NCBI RefSeq assembly: GCF_017603965.1
Contig: NZ_CP071955.1
Coordinates: 2,728,001-2,792,000, forward strand
Length of the DNA stretch: 64,000 nt
Origin: Xanthomonas fragariae
GTDB lineage: Bacteria > Pseudomonadota > Gammaproteobacteria > Xanthomonadales > Xanthomonadaceae
Direction: 5' to 3'
The notes beneath the pieces are model-generated. The model ran no database searches, had not been told where the DNA came from, and worked only from the letters and a program-made list of their open reading frames with translations. Below are positions 18,296-27,009 of the stretch, piece by piece. The translations under genes were made by a program, and so were the position numbers. Each line of letters opens with the position of its first letter. Position 1 is the first letter of the stretch.

Positions 18296-18568
18296 GGGTG
18301 ATTCCACGGCCGCGCAACGCGGGCCTGCCTGAGCAAAGGCGGCGGATACTAGCAGACCAGCCGCATGTCGAATACGTCGAAAAAACCATGCCAATGTGGA
18401 ACGTAGCGACGCGCGTGGAACTACAATGGAAGCGTCGCAGATCGGCATCGGAACGATCGGCCACGCAAAAAAGAAACGGGCAGCTCGCGCTACCCGTGTC
18501 CGCCTCTATGGATTTCACTCAAGAGCTGCATCGCTTCGGTGGCGATGCAATTCAGTGACGCTCGCAGC

Positions 18569-19024
18569 TTACGCGGCGCTCTTCATCGCATGCTTGTGGT
18601 TGCGCATCACGTCATGACAGGCGCGCACTTCCGGTAGCAGGCGCAGTGCGGCGTCGCGTGCAGCGGCCGGGGTGTCCTGGTCTGCGATTGTCTCGTCGAA
18701 CGCCTTCAGCAGGCGATCTTCCGACTCTTCCAGTTCGGCCACGTAGCCGTACTTAGTATCGCCCAGCGTTGCGCGGACCTTGCCGTAGAACTGCTGCATG
18801 CTGCCGACCAGCGTGCCGCTCTTTTCCGGCGTACCGCCCACCGATGCAACGACACTGCTCAGACTGCTAACGATGTCGGTCTTGACGCTGGCAATGCGAC
18901 GGAACAGCGTCGCAAGTTCAACATCGCCCACCTTGGCGGCGGCTTCGTCGTAGAAGTCCTTGCCGTCGCGGGAAATGGCGATGAGGTCGTTGAGGCTATG
19001 CTCGGTTTTGCTCTGAATGCTCAT
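18569..19024 (-). CDS. PA2169-family four-helix-bundle protein (DUF2383)
   Basis: This 151-residue protein is entirely helical, beginning MSIQSKTEHSLNDLIAISRDGKDFYDEAA, as in the DUF2383/PA2169 family related to ferritin-like bundles. Members are stress-associated proteins of unknown biochemical function. A good ribosome binding site (AAGGAGCC on the minus strand) lies just upstream of the ATG at 19024. It has its own transcription unit. Confidence 0.85.
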   Translation of the reverse strand: MSIQSKTEHSLNDLIAISRDGKDFYDEAAAKVGDVELATLFRRIASVKTDIVSSLSSVVASVGGTPEKSGTLVGSMQQFYGKVRATLGDTKYGYVAELEESEDRLLKAFDETIADQDTPAAARDAALRLLPEVRACHDVMRNHKHAMKSAA

Positions 19025-19247
19025 GTATGGCTCCTTATTGCGATGGGCCGGCGCTGCGCTGTTGTCACTGCAGTGCGCTTGCGACGGAAGGTGAGTCAAT
19101 CGATGGAACGATTGCACTGCCTTGGCGTTGTGCACGGCCTCATCCTGACGTTGCGACCATAATCGACATGTGAGCGCTGCGGGCAGCGTCGTCACGCCAT
19201 CTTGCCAGCGATGAATCGTGATTCACCGATGCCAATGCGAGCTCGAC

Positions 19248-19418
19248 TCATTTTGGCTGCCGGCTCGCCCACATGTTATCGACCAGATTGGGATACCGCC
19301 GCCCTGCTTCTTCGGCACGTTGTTTTGCTGCGGCCTTCTGCGCATCCGTCAGCGGCGTGGATGCGGATTTACGCTTGGGATTAGGGCGTTTCCACGGCGG
19401 TGGAGTAAATTCGGTCAT
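19248..19418 (-). CDS. Small basic conserved protein, unknown function
   Basis: This 56-residue protein begins MTEFTPPPWKRPNPKRKSAS and ends with a charged helix, LTDAQKAAAKQRAEEAGRRYPNLVDNMWAS. The coherent helix and the C-terminal RYPNLVDN pattern look like a real small protein. An in-frame Met is available upstream at 19595, but that extension is low in quality. I do not recognise a function. Confidence 0.6.
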   Translation of the reverse strand: MTEFTPPPWKRPNPKRKSASTPLTDAQKAAAKQRAEEAGRRYPNLVDNMWASRQPK

Positions 19419-19614
19419 GGCACTGTTCGTTCCGCTCGCGATCGAGCCAGCAGTCTCACTGCCAGGCCGTGAGTTGGTCGTGGATACAAAAACGTGCAGC
19501 CAATGCAGCCTGTTGCGCAGCGACGGAGTTCGCCCGCAACGCATCGCTGCAAGTGGCAGCGCTGAGTGCTCCAGACCGTCTCCAACCGACCACATCTCAG
19601 CAACTTGCGACCCA

Positions 19615-20823
19615 TCAACAACTCACCACCAACGTGCGCTGCCGACGCTCCTGCCACACCGCCAGTGCATAGACCAACAGACCGCCGAGCGCAGTCGCCG
19701 CGCCAACATAACCGGTGGAGGTCCAGCCCCACCCTGCGGTGATCGCCATACCGCCCAGCCATGGGCCAAGTGCATTGGCGGTGTTGAACGCCGCATGGTT
19801 GGACGCTGCAGCCAGCGTCTGCGCATCGGCCGCCACGTCCATTAACCGCGTCTGCAATGCCGGCGCCAGGGCGCCCATCGTGCCGACCGCCACGATGGAG
19901 ACGAACACCCATAACCCCGAGTGCGCAGCCAATGGAAAGGTCAGCATCACCGCCACCGACCAGACCAACAGCACCGCCACCGCGCGGAACTGCATGCGAT
20001 CGAACAACCACCCACCGAGGATGCTGCCGAGCACGCCGCCCACGCCGAATGCGACCATGGCCACCGGAATGCGCGCCGGCTCCACGCCGGTGACGGCGGT
20101 CAAGGTCGGCGCCAGGTAACTGAAGACGCAGAACATTCCGGAAAATCCCACCGCCCCAATCGCCAACGCCAGCCACACCTGCGCCTGATTGAACACACGC
20201 AGCTCGCGCAACGGCTGCTGCCGCAGTTCGTCCGGCTGCGGCGGCAGCAAGGCCGCAACGGCGGCGACAGTGCCTAGCGCAATCACCGAGACGGACGCAT
20301 ACGCCCAGCGCCAACTCGCGCTCTGGCCCAGCCAGGTCGCCAACGGATTGCCTACCAGCAAGGCGACGCTCAAGCCCAATAGCACGCGACCCACCGCGGT
20401 GGCACGTTGATTGGGCGGGCTGATCGAGGCGGCCACCAACGAAGCGACACCGAAATACGCACCATGCGGCAAGCCGGCGATGAAGCGACACAGCAGCATC
20501 GTGTGATAGCTCGGCGCCAACGCACTGGCGAGGTTACCCAGCGCGTAGAACACCATCAAAAGCAGCAATAAGATGCGCCGCGGCCAGCGTGCGCCCAAAA
20601 TCGCCAGCAACGGCGCACCGACCACCACACCCAACGCGTAGGCACTGATGACGTGGCCCACCTGAGGCTCGCTGATCTGCAAGCCCTGCGAGATCTGGGT
20701 CATCAGGCCCATCGTGGAAAATTCGCTGATGCCGATCGCAAAGCCGCCCATCGCCAGCGCCAAGAGAATCAACACGTAATCACGCCGGGACACGCGCGGC
20801 GGTGAGAGCTCGGTATCGGACAT
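19615..20823 (-). CDS. MFS transporter (AraJ/DHA1-like efflux family)
   Basis: This 402-residue inner-membrane protein has the 12-helix major facilitator pattern, with the loop motif LGARWPRR between helices 2 and 3 and GFAIGISEFSTMGLM in helix 1, typical of the AraJ/purine-efflux-like DHA1 group. It probably exports a small molecule using the proton gradient; the substrate cannot be read from sequence. Its start faces a decayed Old Yellow Enzyme gene on the opposite strand. Confidence 0.88.
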   Translation of the reverse strand: MSDTELSPPRVSRRDYVLILLALAMGGFAIGISEFSTMGLMTQISQGLQISEPQVGHVISAYALGVVVGAPLLAILGARWPRRILLLLLMVFYALGNLASALAPSYHTMLLCRFIAGLPHGAYFGVASLVAASISPPNQRATAVGRVLLGLSVALLVGNPLATWLGQSASWRWAYASVSVIALGTVAAVAALLPPQPDELRQQPLRELRVFNQAQVWLALAIGAVGFSGMFCVFSYLAPTLTAVTGVEPARIPVAMVAFGVGGVLGSILGGWLFDRMQFRAVAVLLVWSVAVMLTFPLAAHSGLWVFVSIVAVGTMGALAPALQTRLMDVAADAQTLAAASNHAAFNTANALGPWLGGMAITAGWGWTSTGYVGAATALGGLLVYALAVWQERRQRTLVVSC

Positions 20824-21067
20824 GCCCGACTCCAGAAATGGCGGGGCGGCTTAGTATTGTGCAATGCCGCAATCGATGAAAGGCCGTTGCTCTGTGCAAT
20901 CCAGCGCCAGGTCCTGGCGCGCCACGGTCCTACAGGTTTCATTGCCCGGGAGACGCTGTGTCCTGTTGGCACCACTCGAATCTGGCTGGTTCCGACTCCA
21001 TTGCTGAGGAGCACCGCGATCGGCGCGGCGTCGCGCTTGGCGCGTAATCAACCTCGACTGGTTGCTG

Positions 21068-21145
21068 ATGTTCCAATCCACCGAATCCCCGTTGTTCTTC
21101 CCGGTGCGCCTGGGCGCGCTGGAGCTTGCCAACCGCGTGATCAGG
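21068..21145 (+). pseudogene. Old Yellow Enzyme-type alkene reductase, 5' fragment
   Basis: The ATG at 21068 opens a reading MFQSTESPLFFPVRLGALEL followed by ANRVI, the characteristic N-terminus of NADH:flavin oxidoreductases of the Old Yellow Enzyme family. The next expected residues (the MAPLTR-type motif) are absent and similarity ends at about 21145. Only 25 codons remain of a gene normally near 360 codons. Confidence 0.7.
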
Positions 21146-21169
21146 TGTTCAATACCAGACCATTGATCT

Positions 21170-21403
21170 TTTCCGAGTTACCTCCAATGTGCTCGGCATC
21201 GTTCTCGACCAGGCCGATATTGCGGATTACCGTGCCCTGCCCGAGCGGGATCAGGAGCCCTTGACCTTGAGATCCTTGATCACGGTCGCCGTGTCGCCGG
21301 CCCGCCCCCGCGGCATATTGCCATTGCTGTCTCGCACCACCGTGGTGTTCGCGGCCGCCTCACCTGCACGCCATTCGAAACTGCAGTCAGCGCAGATCGA
21401 CAT
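21170..21403 (-). pseudogene. phnA: PhnA-domain zinc-ribbon protein, truncated and frameshifted
   Basis: On the minus strand MSICADCSFEW begins a PhnA-type protein, with VVRDSNGN and TATVIKDLKVKGS recognisable. A TGA follows near 21251, but the expected continuation (QGTVIRNIGLVENDAEHI) is present in another frame up to about 21180. The last part of the domain is missing. The lost 3' end faces the lost 3' end of the Old Yellow Enzyme gene, so one deletion probably removed both. Confidence 0.75.
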
Positions 21404-21566
21404 CGCGCTGCCGGCATAAGAGTGGCCAACCAAACTACTGCGCAGCCGCCAAGCGGGAACGGTGGGCATGCGATTTCCAAAGTCAGAATGGGCGTGGAGT
21501 GTTGCCTTCCGGCCGCGCGATCACGCATTCGGCACGGCAGCGGCGCGATAGTGCGGCGCTTATCGA

Positions 21567-22635
21567 ATGCCCTGCAGGTCGCGTGTGTCCAACAAGTCAG
21601 TGCCCACCCCATCGCGTACCACGCCGGGCTCCACCGACACTGGAGACGCCAACCACGGCGCCACGGTTGCCGGCCCGACCAAACCCAAGGGCTCGCATTT
21701 GGTGGTGTATGTGGCGTTGGCCGGCAATCCGGCCATTGCAATCGCCAAGTTCATTGCCGCGGGCATTTCCGGCAGCTCGGCAATGCTCAGCGAAGGCGTG
21801 CATTCGCTGGTGGACACCATCAACGAAATCCTGCTGCTGTACGGCCTGCGCCGCGCGGCGCAGGCACCCACCCCGACCCATCCGTTCGGTTACGGGCGCG
21901 AGTTGTACTTCTGGAGTTTCATCGTTGCATTGCTGGTGTTTGCAATGGGCGCAGGTGTGTCGCTGTACGAAGGCAGCGTGCATCTTCGCAATCCCGGGCC
22001 GGCCAAGAGACATCTGATCGCCTACAGCGTGCTTGGCGTATCGATCGTGTTCGAAGGCACTTCGTGGCTGGTCGCATTGCGCGAGTTTCGCTCCAGAAAA
22101 GGCCGCATGGGGTACTTCCAGGCCTTTCGCCAGAGCTAAGGACTCGAGCACGTTTACCGTGTTGCTGGAAGACAGCGCTGCGCTGATCGGCTTGGTCATG
22201 GCACTGCTCGGCCTTGTTGGGGCGCAACTGTTGGACATGCCCGAGCTCGACGGCATCGCCTCGATCGGCATTTCCGGCGTGCTCGCATTTACCGCGTTCC
22301 TGCTGGCGCGCGAAACCAAAGGCTTGCTGATCGGCGAACCAGCGCACGCGCATGTCACCGAATCGCTGTTGCGCATTGTCGCCAGCGACCCCGACGTGCG
22401 CGCCGCCAACGGCGTGCTCACCATGCAGATGGGCCCAAACCAGGTGGTCGCCGCGTTGAGCGCCGAATTCGAAGACAGCCGCACCACGCCGCAGATCGAA
22501 GCCTGCGTTGAACGTATCGAAGCGGCTGCCAAGCAACGGTATCCCGAACTCACCGCACTGTTTATCAAGCAGCAAACGCCGCAGACCTGGCACACACGTC
22601 GCGCGCAGATCGAACGTGGCGCAGCGAAGGATTAG
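21567..22635 (+). pseudogene. Cation diffusion facilitator transporter, frameshifted
   Basis: Two adjoining frames encode one cation diffusion facilitator protein, which would export divalent metals such as zinc. The first (to 22139) holds GSSAMLSEGVHSLVDTINE, the S-E-x-x-H-S-x-x-D metal site of helix 2, and THPFGYGRELYFWSF. The second takes over at KDSSTFTVLLEDSAALIG and carries the second metal site and the cytoplasmic domain. One extra base near 22137 (CAGAGCTAAGGAC instead of CAGAGCAAGGAC) creates the stop. Everything else looks intact, so the mutation is recent or a sequencing error. Confidence 0.85.
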
Positions 22636-22736
22636 CGCATTGAGCAAACGTTGAGATGCATGCAAGACGTGGCGCCGAGAAACAACGGCCTACGTCGCGC
22701 GCCTCGCCGTGTTGTCACTCACACGCAGCCGTTGAG

Positions 22737-23069
22737 GCAATATCGTGCACGGCCTGGAGCAGGCCGTTGGATGGCAAGCGCCTCGGCGACACGCTCACTG
22801 CCCATATGGTGCCCGAACCGGGCTATGGCCCGCGTCATGAGCAGCCGATCCAGCATGTCCCGCGCGATGCGTTCCCGACCGATGTCGAGGTCGTGCCTGG
22901 CGTGCAGTTCGAAGCACGCACCCAGCAAGGCCCGGGCCAGATCATCGTGGATGGCAATCACCCGCTGGCCGGGCAGACGCTGCACGTTGCGGCCGACGTA
23001 CTGGGTGGTGTGCGTAAAGCCACCACCGGAGCAGTGAGCGACGGCCACGTTGCCGACATCGCGGCCTGA
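22737..23069 (+). pseudogene. SlyD-like FKBP peptidyl-prolyl isomerase, decayed paralogue
   Basis: The readable part starts IVHGLEQAV, changes frame by one base, and continues DGKRLGDTLTAHMVPEPGYGPRH through PVQ-like and DGNHPLAGQTLHVAADV to a GHV ending. This is the FKBP fold with the inserted flap typical of SlyD. The N-terminal catalytic strand is missing, and the strand before IIVDGNHPLAG is shortened. The intact slyD of the window is at 49714-50193. Confidence 0.75.
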
Positions 23070-23183
23070 ACCGGCGCGCCGCACACCTCAAGGCAAGCGG
23101 CGCTTGGCCAAAGCGCGGCCCGCGCCTGTCGGTCTGGACGACGGATGTGGATGCGGCAGCCGTAGTTAAAGTGCGCGGCCCGC

Positions 23184-23342
23184 TCTTAGAGTGGCTGACA
23201 AAATGACTGCGCCACCACCAGGCGAGCGCGGCCGGTGCTCGGAATCGGCATGTGCCACGCGTACACTGCGGTTCCTCCGCGCAGTCCGCACCCACCTGGC
23301 GACTGCTCGCTACGTTTCGCTACGTTTTGTTAGCCACTCTTA
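23184..23342 (-). repeat. MITE-like repeat, copy B
   Basis: Inverted copy of the family, about 159 bp. It begins AGAGTGGCTGACAAAAT and ends ACGTTTTGTTAGCCACTCTTA-like. A 10-bp tandem duplication (CGCTACGTTT twice, near 23318-23337) makes it longer than the others. It sits between the slyD-like pseudogene and yegD and may contribute the yegD leader. Confidence 0.88.
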
Positions 23343-23354
23343 GGCCTGTTCTGC

Positions 23355-24731
23355 ATGAAACTCGGCATCGACTTCGGTACCAGCAACTCCGCTGCTGCGG
23401 CGATCGTCGACGGGCAAGTGCTGCCGGTACGCTTCGGCGAGGCCTTGCAGTTCCGCACCACGGTGTATTTCCCAGACACCATGCGCGACCCGGAGAATTT
23501 CAGCCTCACGCCCGCGCTGGAATACGAGGTCGGGCGACTGGTCGACTCGGGCCGCCGCGACGCGCTCGCCGCCGGTCGCACCCCCAATAACGACAGCCTG
23601 CGCCGCGATGCGATTCGCATCGTGCGTCGTCAATGGATGGAAAAACAAGTGCACGAGCCACGCAGCTCCGCAGCCCTGCTACAGAACGCGGTGTATGGCG
23701 ACGAAGCGCTGGATGCGTACTTGCTCGAAGGCGAAGGGAATCTGGTGCAGAGCCCCAAGTCGATGCTGGGCTACAAGCTGCATCCACGCGCGCGCCATAC
23801 CATTACCGGCATTGCCACGCATGTGCTGGAACATATCCGGCTCACCGCCTCACGCCAGTTCGACATCAATATCCGCCGCGCCACGCTGGGCCGCCCGGTA
23901 CAGTTCCGCAGCTCGATCGGCGAAGCCGGTAATGCGCAAGCCTTGGATATCCTGCAGACTGCCGCGATCGCGGCCGGTTTCGATCACGTGGATTTCCTCG
24001 AAGAGCCAGCAGCGGCCGCGATGCACTACCACGTCAGCCACGACACCCGCCAAGACACCGTGGTGGTGGACATCGGCGGCGGCACCACCGACGTCGCGCA
24101 CGCCAGCGTCGGCGGCAGCGCCGCGCCGCAGGTGCACCGCGCCTGGGGCATCGCGCGCGGCGGCACCGATATCGATCTAGCGCTGAGCCTGGCCGCCTAC
24201 ATGCCGTTATTCGGTCGCGGCATCACCCGCGTGCCGACGCATCATTACGTAGACGCGGCGATGGTGCAGGACATGACCCGCCAGCGCGAATTTCGCCTGC
24301 ACAACTATCAGGACGTTCCCGCGCCGTTCGACAAGCGTTTGCAGGCATTGCAGGCCACCGGCAATACCGCGCGTCTGTATCGCGGCGTGGAAGCCTGCAA
24401 GATCGCCCTCAGCGAGCTCGACCAGCATGAGGCGGCCCTGGACTTCATCGAGCGCGGGCTGAGCGTGGATGTGCAGGCCAGCGCACTGGTCGCCTGCGCC
24501 TGCAACTATCTGGCCGAGTTGGAGGGCTTGCTCGCGCAGGTGCGTGCTGACATAGCCGCACCACCGGCAACGGTGTTCCTGACCGGCGGCATGTCGCGCG
24601 CCGGCTATATTCGCGAGACGGTGGCGGCGGCTTTTCCGAAATCGCGCTTGGTGCATGGCGACCCGTCCTTCGGTGTGGTCCAGGGGTTGGCATGGGCGGC
24701 AGCGCATGCAGTCCGTTCGTCAGACGGTTAA
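23355..24731 (+). CDS. yegD: YegD-type Hsp70 family protein
   Basis: This 458-residue ATPase has the actin/Hsp70 nucleotide-binding fold but lacks the substrate-binding domain, as in E. coli YegD. Phosphate-1 is IDFGTSNSAAA, phosphate-2 is VVVDIGGGTTDVAH, and the adenosine motif is FLTGGMSRAGYI. It is probably a specialised cytoplasmic chaperone; its client is unknown. The start lies only 13 bases after the repeat element copy B, and no strong ribosome binding site is visible. Confidence 0.88.
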   Translation: MKLGIDFGTSNSAAAAIVDGQVLPVRFGEALQFRTTVYFPDTMRDPENFSLTPALEYEVGRLVDSGRRDALAAGRTPNNDSLRRDAIRIVRRQWMEKQVHEPRSSAALLQNAVYGDEALDAYLLEGEGNLVQSPKSMLGYKLHPRARHTITGIATHVLEHIRLTASRQFDINIRRATLGRPVQFRSSIGEAGNAQALDILQTAAIAAGFDHVDFLEEPAAAAMHYHVSHDTRQDTVVVDIGGGTTDVAHASVGGSAAPQVHRAWGIARGGTDIDLALSLAAYMPLFGRGITRVPTHHYVDAAMVQDMTRQREFRLHNYQDVPAPFDKRLQALQATGNTARLYRGVEACKIALSELDQHEAALDFIERGLSVDVQASALVACACNYLAELEGLLAQVRADIAAPPATVFLTGGMSRAGYIRETVAAAFPKSRLVHGDPSFGVVQGLAWAAAHAVRSSDG

Positions 24732-24915
24732 CACAAGGCAAAGCATTACCCCCTATGATGCGCATCTGCCGCGCGACACCCCTGTCGTCTTGTCTGCAAG
24801 GCACGCCCGCCGTGCCGCCGCGATTGCGCACTGAACGCGATCGCACCTCTCGACACCGCGCGCGCCACCCTGGTCGCATGCGGCGTCACCGCACTTCCCC
24901 GCTTCAGGAGGCCAC

Positions 24916-25101
24916 ATGGCACGTCCCGCGACCAAGCAGAAATCCCAGCCCAGCATCACTCGCAGCGAAGGCAAGTCGCAGCCGCTCAGTCGTGAGCGTA
25001 TCGCTGCCGACATCGCCGCCTTCCGCAAGACCGGCGGTCGGATCGAAGTGCTCACCACCAACTTCGGCCCGACACGCAACGACGGCGACAAGATCGCTTA
25101 A
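24916..25101 (+). CDS. Small conserved basic protein, unknown function
   Basis: This 61-residue protein begins MARPATKQKSQPSITRSEGK and ends with an ordered part, RIAADIAAFRKTGGRIEVLTTNFGPTR. It has a strong ribosome binding site (CAGGAGGCCAC) directly before the ATG, which supports translation. The family is not recognised. It stands alone, downstream of yegD on the same strand. Confidence 0.7.
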   Translation: MARPATKQKSQPSITRSEGKSQPLSRERIAADIAAFRKTGGRIEVLTTNFGPTRNDGDKIA

Positions 25102-25109
25102 GCACTCCC

Positions 25110-25610
25110 CGGAAGCTGAAGTGTTTGTACTGACGTGCCACCGCAAGGTCGCACGTTTGTTTTCAGGCCTGGGTTGTGATCGATGCGCACCGAGCCCGAA
25201 TGCGACTCCAGCTTGATGTCGCCATTGCCCGCGCCCAGCGTCGCTTTCAGGCTCTTGCCGGGCCATATTCAGGTCGCTCCACTTTCCCGGCCACCATGCG
25301 TATATTGCCGCTGAAAATCTCCGCATCCAACGCTGCCGACAGGTTGCGCGACACTCCCAGCGCGATCGTGCCGCTGACGCTTTCGGCGGCGATGCTGCCG
25401 CCCGATGCCAGCCCGGTCACCGTCAATGCGGTCTCGCCAGACACGCTTTTCGCGCTCGATTGCGACACCTGACCCCGCCCCGACCTGGATCTGACCAGGG
25501 ACGGCCTCGAAAGACACCACACCGCTTGCGCCCGCTGGTCACCGTGCTGCGCACTGCCCCGCTCACTGTTTCCAGCTGCGCATCCATGGCGCGCCCGACT
25601 GCAACCACAT
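25110..25610 (-). pseudogene. DUF4097-like beta-repeat protein, decayed
   Basis: The minus strand shows recurring beta-strand units such as LETVSGAVRSTV, AAESVSGTIALGVS, LDAEIFSGNIRM and, in another frame, KATLGAGNGDIKLESHSGSVRI. These ...SVSGxI... repeats are typical of DUF4097 (adhesin-like beta-helix) proteins. Several frameshifts and stops separate them and no intact start-to-stop frame covers the domain. It is a relic of an exported or cell-envelope protein. Confidence 0.65.
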
Positions 25611-25673
25611 CGCCGCCGAATCGTGCATCGTCAGGTGGGCCAGATACATGATGCTCTGCCGTGCGAGCACGGT

Positions 25674-25976
25674 TTACAGCTTTGGCTTGACGCGCGACGC
25701 GGACGTTGGGGTTATCGCTCTGCTCCAGATAGCGGAGTGAGCGTCGGCCGCCAGCGCACCTAGCCGGGATTGAACGTAGCAGTGCACCGCGTTCTCGACC
25801 AGACCGTCGTCCCTGAGCTGATAGCCTAGATAGACAACGACGGTGATCAACCCCAGCAACAGCGTCACCCAGGAAATGGTCTGGCGCCCCCCGGGTGTAT
25901 GCAGCGGCAGATGCGCAAGCAGCCCATGCGCGCTAGCATCGCGCCCCCGCCGTTTCGATTGCTGAGCCTGCCCCAT
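25674..25976 (-). CDS. Possible small membrane protein
   Basis: A 100-codon reading starts at 25976, head-on against greB (the starts overlap), with a basic N-terminus, a single membrane segment [19 protein letters not shown] and a short C-terminal part. It lies just upstream of the DUF4097 relic on the same strand and may be the surviving first gene of that unit. The coding case rests on the clean membrane helix only; it may also be decayed. Confidence 0.4.
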   Translation of the reverse strand: MGQAQQSKRRGRDASAHGLLAHLPLHTPGGRQTISWVTLLLGLITVVVYLGYQLRDDGLVENAVHCYVQSRLGALAADAHSAIWSRAITPTSASRVKPKL

Positions 25977-26478
25977 GAGCCGCTGGCGTCCCCCTGCCGA
26001 AAAAAGCACGGCGCTGATCACGCCCGAGGGCCATGCGCGGCTCAAGGCCGAGCTGGAAGATCTCTGGCGGGTGCGTCGGCCCGAGGTGGTGCGTGCGCTG
26101 GCTGCAGCCGCAGCCGAAGGCGACCGCTCGGAAAATGCCGAATACACCTACCGCAAGAAGCAGCTTGGCGAAATCGACCGCCGCGTGCGGTATCTCAGCA
26201 AACGGCTGGAAGCGCTACGCGTGGTAGATACCGCACCGACCGACCCACGCGCTGTGTTCTTCGGCGCGCAGGTCGAATTGGAAGACGCCGACAGCGGCGA
26301 ACTGCTGCACTACCGCATCGTCGGCCCGGACGAAACCGACGCCGGACGCGGCTGGATCAGTATCGATTCGCCGTTGGCGCGCGCATTGCTGAAAAAACGC
26401 GCAGATGACGAGTTCGAAACGCAATTACCTTCCGGCAAGCACACCTTTGTGGTGGTGTCTGTCCATTACGAGGCTTGA
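25975..26478 (+). CDS. greB: Transcription elongation factor GreB
   Basis: This 167-residue protein rescues backtracked RNA polymerase by stimulating transcript cleavage. The N-terminal coiled coil carries the acidic tip in [17 protein letters not shown], and the C-terminal FKBP-like domain contains [23 protein letters not shown] and [14 protein letters not shown]. The extended N-terminal part and basic patch favour GreB over GreA. It ends six bases before the HEPN-like gene. Confidence 0.9.
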   Translation: MSRWRPPAEKSTALITPEGHARLKAELEDLWRVRRPEVVRALAAAAAEGDRSENAEYTYRKKQLGEIDRRVRYLSKRLEALRVVDTAPTDPRAVFFGAQVELEDADSGELLHYRIVGPDETDAGRGWISIDSPLARALLKKRADDEFETQLPSGKHTFVVVSVHYEA

Positions 26479-26483
26479 AACGC

Positions 26484-27009
26484 ATGAATCTCAACCTATT
26501 GGACGCACTGGAAAGAGCTGACATTGAGTCAAGATCTGATCGCGCTGAGCGCATCGAATGGCTGGGTGTGATGGAGCAGTCTCCCGTAGCCTTTTTGAGT
26601 AATGATATTGAATCACCCACTCTGCTCCAGGAAGCGAGGAACTGCTTCGAACGTCGTCTGGATATTGCAGCAGTTTTAACGGCAACTGCTTACATTGAAA
26701 TGACCCTGGCGGATGAGTTGAAGGCCGCGAACCGCTGCTCAAAGAAGAAGCCAACATTGGGACAAATCATTAAAGAGATAAGAAAAATTTCAACACCCGA
26801 TTTAGTTTTAAGCCAGAACTTTCTGGAAAATATCGACCTGCCGGTTAAAAGAAGAAACGCCTACGCGCATCGAAAAGAAACCGAAGCCCTAGACCATACT
26901 CTCGGACACCGATTCATAACCAAAAAAACATCTGCGCACCGTCATGGGCGAAGACGCAGAGCTCGCAATGAAATCCATGTACGAGCTTTTCTACGCAACC
27001 TTGCGCTAG
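26484..27009 (+). CDS. HEPN-like protein, frameshifted in an A7 run near its end
   Basis: The main frame opens [13 protein letters not shown] at 26484 and continues to RFITKK near 26927. There, at CCAAAAAAACAT, a +1 shift would extend it as [26 protein letters not shown], stopping at 27009, giving about 175 residues. Unshifted, the frame runs into an unrelated Arg-rich tail to 27053 that overlaps rimO. The helical protein contains VKRRNAYAH, fitting the RNxxxH catalytic motif of HEPN ribonucleases, with [10 protein letters not shown] before it. Base use is clearly AT-richer than its neighbours, suggesting transfer. No nucleotidyltransferase partner is adjacent. Confidence 0.65.

Noticed and set aside
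18396..18617. Short plus-strand open reading between thpR and the DUF2383 gene
   Set aside because: No ribosome binding site, no family resemblance, and its second half is antisense to the DUF2383 gene.
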